NCBI GenBank assembly: GCA_016000195.1
Contig: JAECRO010000032.1
Span: forward strand, 1 to 33,019
Reading direction: 5' to 3'
Length of the DNA stretch: 33,019 bases
DNA from: Burkholderiales bacterium
GTDB lineage: Bacteria > Pseudomonadota > Gammaproteobacteria > Burkholderiales > Burkholderiaceae_C
The position numbers and the translations under genes are program-made. The notes under the pieces were generated by a model. It saw nothing but the letters and a program-made list of their open reading frames with translations. It did no database searches and was not told the origin of the DNA. Numbering within the stretch: the stretch's first letter is position 1; each line of letters begins with the position of its first letter. This document shows, one piece after another, positions 29,516 through 33,019 of the stretch.

Positions 29516-30438
29516 CCGATTCGACGCTTTTGAAACGCGAAAGCCTGCGCAGTTGGCTGATGTCCGACCGGCCGCTGTCGCGCAGACAGGCCGCGCTGGG
29601 CCGGGCCTATGGCGGCTGCCGCACGTTTGCGCGCAACCGGCTCGCCATGGTGGGCCTGTTCATCGTGCTGGCGCTGATTGGGGTGGCGATTTTTGCCGAC
29701 CTGCTGGCGCCCTACTCGGCCTACATCGGCGACCTGCGCACGACGCGGCTGCTGCCGCCGTCGTGGGCGCACTGGATGGGCACCGACGACCAGGGGCGCG
29801 ATATTGTGTCGCGGCTGATTCACGGCTCGCGCATCACGCTGTTCGTCGTGGTGCTGGTGGCCGTGCTGGCCGCGCCCATCGGGCTGCTGGTCGGCACCGT
29901 GGCGGGTTATGCGGGCGGGCTGGTCGATGCGGCCTTGATGCGCATCACCGACATTTTCCTGGCGTTTCCGCGTTTGATTTTGGCGCTGGCGTTTGTCGCC
30001 GCGCTCGGCCCCGGCATCGAGAACGCGGTAATCGCGATTGCCGTCACCTCCTGGCCGCCGTATGCGCGCATGGCGCGGGCCGAGACGCTGACCATCCGCC
30101 AGACCGACTACATCGCCGCCGTGCAGCTGCTGGGCGCCTCGCCGTGGCGCATCGTGCTGCGCCACATCATGCCGCTGTGCGTCTCGTCGGTCATCGTGCG
30201 CGTCACGCTGGACATGGCGGGCATCATTTTGACGGCGGCGGGGCTCGGTTTTCTGGGTCTGGGCGCGCAGCCGCCCATGCCCGAATGGGGCGCGATGATT
30301 GCCAATGGCCGGCTGTATGTGCTGGACCAGTGGTGGGTGGCGGCGGCGCCCGGCGCGGCGATTTTTGTCGTCAGCCTGGCTTTCAATTTGCTGGGCGACG
30401 GCCTGCGCGATGCGCTCGACCCGAAGGCGGCCAAATGA
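29512..30438 (+). CDS. ABC transporter permease, DppC-like
   Basis: 308 residues from ATG 29512. After an N-terminal stretch with FARNRLAMVGLFIVLAL it shows HWMGTDDQGRDIVSRLIHGS, the hallmark of DppC/OppC permeases, and the coupling loop DYIAAVQLLGASPWRIVLRH. The end GAAIFVVSLAFNLLGDGLRD is also typical. About six membrane helices. It pairs with the DppB-like permease to form the inner-membrane pore. Both its borders are four-base ATGA overlaps, so translation is coupled to its neighbours. Confidence 0.93.
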   Translation: MTDSTLLKRESLRSWLMSDRPLSRRQAALGRAYGGCRTFARNRLAMVGLFIVLALIGVAIFADLLAPYSAYIGDLRTTRLLPPSWAHWMGTDDQGRDIVSRLIHGSRITLFVVVLVAVLAAPIGLLVGTVAGYAGGLVDAALMRITDIFLAFPRLILALAFVAALGPGIENAVIAIAVTSWPPYARMARAETLTIRQTDYIAAVQLLGASPWRIVLRHIMPLCVSSVIVRVTLDMAGIILTAAGLGFLGLGAQPPMPEWGAMIANGRLYVLDQWWVAAAPGAAIFVVSLAFNLLGDGLRDALDPKAAK

Positions 30439-31277
30439 CTGCATCGCCTTTGCTGGTCGTCGAAGACCTGCGCGTGGCCTTCCCGAACCGCGACGGCGGC
30501 ATGGTCGAAGCCGTGCGCGGCGTGTCCTTCACACTGGGCCGCGAGCGCCTGGGGCTGGTCGGCGAATCGGGTTCGGGCAAGTCGCAGACCGGCCGCGCCA
30601 TCCTGGGCCTGACCGCGCCGGAAGGCCGCATTAGCGCCAGGCGACTCGAATTCAGCGGCGTCGATCTGCTGAACTGCCCGCCCAAGCAGCGCCGGGCGCT
30701 GCGCGGCGGGCGCATCGCCATGGTGCTGCAAGACCCGAAGTTCTCGCTGAATCCGGTGCTGACGATAGGCGCGCAGATTGTCGAGACGCTGCAGGCGCAC
30801 ACCCGCGTGTCTGGCCGAGAGGCGAAAAAACGCGCGCTGGCGGCGCTCGAATCGGTGCGCATCGACGACCCGGAGCGCGTCTTCAAGCTCTACCCGCATG
30901 AAGTCTCGGGCGGCATGGGCCAGCGCGCCATGATTGCGATGATGCTGATTGCCGAGCCGGACATTTTGATTGCCGACGAGCCGACCTCGGCGCTGGACGT
31001 GACGGTGCAGCTGCAGGTGCTGTCCATCCTCGATGCGCTGGTGGTCGAGCGCGGCATGGGGCTGATCCTGGTGTCGCACGACCTGCGGCTGGTGTCGTCG
31101 TTCTGCGACCGGATTCTGGTGATGTACGCCGGCCGGGTGGTCGAGGAACTGGCGGCGGGCGGCCTGGCGCACGCAAAACATCCCTACACGCGCGGCCTGA
31201 TGGCCTGTTTGCCGCAACTGGGCGCGTCCACGCATCCGCTGGCGACGCTGGACCGGCGGCCGGAGTGGGCGCTATGA
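30435..31277 (+). CDS. ABC transporter ATP-binding protein, DppD-like
   Basis: 280 residues from ATG 30435. Walker A is GESGSGKS (about 44-51), the signature is VSGGMGQRAMIA, Walker B ILIADEPTSALD, followed by the switch histidine in LVSHDL. KHPYTRGLMACLPQLG is the beginning of the C-terminal region shared by oligopeptide ATPases, but the protein is shorter than the usual 320-330 residues, as the region after it is reduced. It powers the transporter together with the second ATPase. Borders are ATGA overlaps. Confidence 0.93.
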   Translation: MTASPLLVVEDLRVAFPNRDGGMVEAVRGVSFTLGRERLGLVGESGSGKSQTGRAILGLTAPEGRISARRLEFSGVDLLNCPPKQRRALRGGRIAMVLQDPKFSLNPVLTIGAQIVETLQAHTRVSGREAKKRALAALESVRIDDPERVFKLYPHEVSGGMGQRAMIAMMLIAEPDILIADEPTSALDVTVQLQVLSILDALVVERGMGLILVSHDLRLVSSFCDRILVMYAGRVVEELAAGGLAHAKHPYTRGLMACLPQLGASTHPLATLDRRPEWAL

Positions 31278-32047
31278 CTGCAAACCCTGCTTTGGGGCTG
31301 GAAGTCAGCCGCCTGCGCGTGAGTTTCGACGGTTTCGTGGCCGTGGCCGACACTTCGTTTCGCGTCGCGCCCGGCGAGAGCTTCGGCATCGTCGGCGAGT
31401 CGGGCTCGGGCAAATCGACGGTGCTGCGCGCCATCTGCGGCCTGGCGACGAAAGAATCGGGAAGCGTTCAGCTGACGGGTGGCGCTGAAAGCCCCGCGCC
31501 CGGCGGCAAGGCCTTTCGGCGCCGCGTCCAAATGGTGTTCCAGGATCCCTACGGCTCGCTGCACCCGCGCCAGACGGTGGACCGGCTGCTGGCCGAGCCG
31601 CTGGCGATCCACGGCATTTCAGACACGGAAACCCGCATTGAACGCGCGCTCGATGAAGTCGGGCTGGGCCAGGGTTTCCGGTTTCGCTACCCGCACCAGC
31701 TCTCGGGCGGGCAGCGCCAGCGCATCGCGATTGCGCGCGCCTTGATCCTGGAGCCGCAGGTTTTGCTGCTTGACGAGCCGACATCGGCGCTCGATGCCTC
31801 GGTGCAGGCCGAAGTGCTGAACCTGCTCGAAGACCTGCGCCGCCGCCGCAAGCTGACCTTCATCATGGTCAGCCACGACCTGGCGGTGGTCACGCACCTG
31901 TGCGAGCGGCTGATGGTGATGCAGCGCGGCCAGACGGTGGAACTGCTGGCATCAACAGACCTGGCCGCCCGCCGCGTGGCCGACCCCTACACGCTGAGTC
32001 TGATGCAGGCCTCGTCGGGCTTTCAGCGCAAGGAAGGGGCCGCCTGA
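31274..32047 (+). CDS. ABC transporter ATP-binding protein, DppF-like
   Basis: 257 residues from ATG 31274 (GTG 31265 is possible). Walker A GESGSGKS, Q-loop QMVFQDPYGSLHPRQTV, signature LSGGQRQRIAIA, Walker B VLLLDEPTSALD and the switch MVSHDL are intact. It is shorter than DppF or OppF (about 320-330), lacking most of the C-terminal extension. Last gene of a five-gene operon (binding protein, two permeases, two ATPases). Repeat copy G and the dipeptidase remnant follow. Confidence 0.93.
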   Translation: MTANPALGLEVSRLRVSFDGFVAVADTSFRVAPGESFGIVGESGSGKSTVLRAICGLATKESGSVQLTGGAESPAPGGKAFRRRVQMVFQDPYGSLHPRQTVDRLLAEPLAIHGISDTETRIERALDEVGLGQGFRFRYPHQLSGGQRQRIAIARALILEPQVLLLDEPTSALDASVQAEVLNLLEDLRRRRKLTFIMVSHDLAVVTHLCERLMVMQRGQTVELLASTDLAARRVADPYTLSLMQASSGFQRKEGAA

Positions 32048-32079
32048 ACGGGGGGTGCCGGCGGCCATGCACACAGCTT

Positions 32080-32139
32080 ATTGCTACTAAATTAATAGCT
32101 GCTAGCGCATACAGCCACTGCGCAAACGCCCTATTTAGT
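32080..32139 (-). repeat. Intergenic repeat family, copy G (reverse orientation)
   Basis: Read on the minus strand: TAAATAGGGCGTTTGCGCAG, then GCTAGCAGCTATTAATTTAG and TAGCAAT. It is the only copy in opposite orientation and lies after the ABC operon. Confidence 0.75.
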
Positions 32140-32169
32140 CATGTTTTTGTCAATTGACGTCCTCACACC

Positions 32170-32331
32170 ATGCTCCACTGGGAAGCCCACGCCTGCCTGC
32201 CGCTGCACCCCGAGGCTGACTTCGCGCCGCTGGACCGCCTGCGCGAGGCCGGCATGAGCGCGGTTGAAGTCGCCGGGGTCATGGGTAACAATATGCTTCG
32301 CGTGGCGGGCCAGCTCTGGCAGCGGCCCTGA
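32170..32331 (+). pseudogene. Membrane dipeptidase (M19) remnant, N- and C-terminal ends fused in frame
   Basis: An open frame of 53 residues. Its first half, LHWEAHACLPLHPEADFAP, resembles the N-terminus of M19 renal-type dipeptidases (the region of the metal-binding His near the start). Its second half, EVAGVMGNNMLRVAGQLW, resembles their extreme C-terminus (usually with GGN). The roughly 270 residues that should separate them, including the metal and catalytic sites, are missing, so this looks like an internal in-frame deletion with the join near 32245-32260. It stands right after a peptide-type ABC operon, where a dipeptidase gene would fit. The product is presumably inactive. The assignment is by pattern memory and not by search. 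Confidence 0.6.
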
Positions 32332-32364
32332 ATTCAACACTTCAACCCCTTTCTGGCAAGCACC

Positions 32365-32817
32365 ATGTCCTCCATCACCCTGCGCTTTCTGGCCGAACCC
32401 GGCACCGTCAACTTTGGCGGCAAGGTCCATGGCGGCACCGTCATGAAATGGATCGACGAGGCGGGCTACGCCTGCGCGACGCGCTGGGCCAAGCGCTACT
32501 GCGTCACCGTGTCGGTGGGCAGCATCCGCTTTCAGCGCCCGATTCTGATTGGCGATCTGGTCGAGGTCGAGGCGCGCCTGGCCTACACCGGGCGCACCAG
32601 CATGAACATCTCGGTCGAGGTGCGCAGCGGCGACATCAAGACCGGGCAGATGAACGTCGTCACCGAATGCCTGGTGGTTTTTGTCGCCGTCGATGGCGAA
32701 GGCAAGACCCTTCCTGTCGAAACCTGGATGCCCGAAACGCCGGGGGACATTGCAATGGCGCAACGCGTCAAGGCGCACCTGGATGCCGCCCGTGCCAGCC
32801 TGCACAGCAAGGGATGA
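32365..32817 (+). CDS. Acyl-CoA thioesterase, hotdog fold (YciA/BFIT type)
   Basis: 150 residues. The N-terminal motif NFGGKVHGGTVMKWIDEAGY holds the residues expected for this thioesterase group (Asn16, the HGG at 22-24, Asp31), and SIRFQRPILIGDLVEVEARL is the central hotdog strand pair. It should hydrolyse acyl-CoA thioesters in the cytoplasm as a hexamer or trimer of dimers; chain-length preference cannot be told. It is the only intact gene in the last kilobase, with gene remnants on both sides. Its stop overlaps the next start as ATGA. Confidence 0.9.
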   Translation: MSSITLRFLAEPGTVNFGGKVHGGTVMKWIDEAGYACATRWAKRYCVTVSVGSIRFQRPILIGDLVEVEARLAYTGRTSMNISVEVRSGDIKTGQMNVVTECLVVFVAVDGEGKTLPVETWMPETPGDIAMAQRVKAHLDAARASLHSKG

Positions 32818-32990
32818 GGCCTGAAGCACTGACCGGGCGCGACCTGGCGGCCGCGCTGGTCGTGGTGCTGGTGTGGGGCGTGAATTTGGTTGCCATGAAG
32901 TTTGCCCTGCGCGAACGCCGGGCTTTGCGGCCGGCTGCCCACCCAGCCTGCGCGCCATCAGGCTGGAATCGGCCAGCGGAACGGCCTTAG
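32814..32990 (+). pseudogene. EamA/DMT-family exporter, N-terminal fragment
   Basis: 58 codons from ATG 32814. Residues 1-33 (RDLAAALVVVLVWGVNLVAM then KFALRE) match the first membrane helix of EamA-type drug/metabolite exporters. After that the frame continues with Arg/Pro/Ala-rich sequence with no membrane character to a stop at 32990. Neither other forward frame resumes the expected second helix, so this is a deletion or rearrangement near 32910-32920 and not a simple frameshift. The window ends 29 bases on. Confidence 0.62.
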
Positions 32991-33019
32991 AGCGCTTTCA
33001 TCCAGACCGGCAATGGCGC

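Overview
The window looks like chromosomal DNA from a GC-rich betaproteobacterium. Burkholderiales, family Comamonadaceae, probably close to Polaromonas or Rhodoferax, is the best guess. The guess rests on high GC, a split pntAA/pntAB/pntB transhydrogenase, the gene order fur/bamE, hpf-ptsN-hprK and uvrA/MFS-ssb, and a dispersed intergenic repeat of about 60 bp of a kind I associate with that family. No database was searched, so the taxonomy is inference.

Layout. Bases 1-180 hold the 5' end of leuS (minus strand). 198-2799 carry a minus-strand run bamE-dapB-exbB-exbD with overlapping or nearly touching genes, divergent from fur (2914-3366). hprK, ptsN and hpf follow on the minus strand, with a strong terminator between hpf and ptsN. 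A gene-free stretch of about 670 bp (5450-6119), AT-rich and with strong inverted repeats, precedes corA. mtnN and fadD (minus) come next, then pntB-pntAB-pntAA (minus), then mmsA (minus) divergent from a LysR regulator, a NudJ-type Nudix gene and mnmA. A large outer-membrane protein (MipA/OmpV-like), ssb and an MFS transporter are all on the minus strand.

The accessory part is 21168-23226: an overlapping DNA methyltransferase / PD-(D/E)xK nuclease pair, visibly lower in GC than its surroundings. It lies between the MFS-ssb pair and divergent uvrA, which are usually neighbours in Burkholderiales. It reads as a two-gene restriction-modification cassette of unknown specificity. A seven-copy hexanucleotide microsatellite sits between it and the MFS gene.

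Downstream of uvrA is a complete dipeptide/oligopeptide-type ABC transporter operon (26790-32047: binding protein, two permeases, two ATPases, the last three junctions being ATGA overlaps). It is followed by what looks like a collapsed M19 dipeptidase (N- and C-terminal ends fused in frame), an intact hotdog thioesterase, and the first part of an EamA/DMT exporter that loses its family sequence after one membrane segment. The right edge is therefore a zone of gene decay.

Seven copies of the intergenic repeat punctuate the window, one of them supplying the last codons and stop of mtnN. No tRNA, rRNA, CRISPR array, insertion sequence or transposase was seen.
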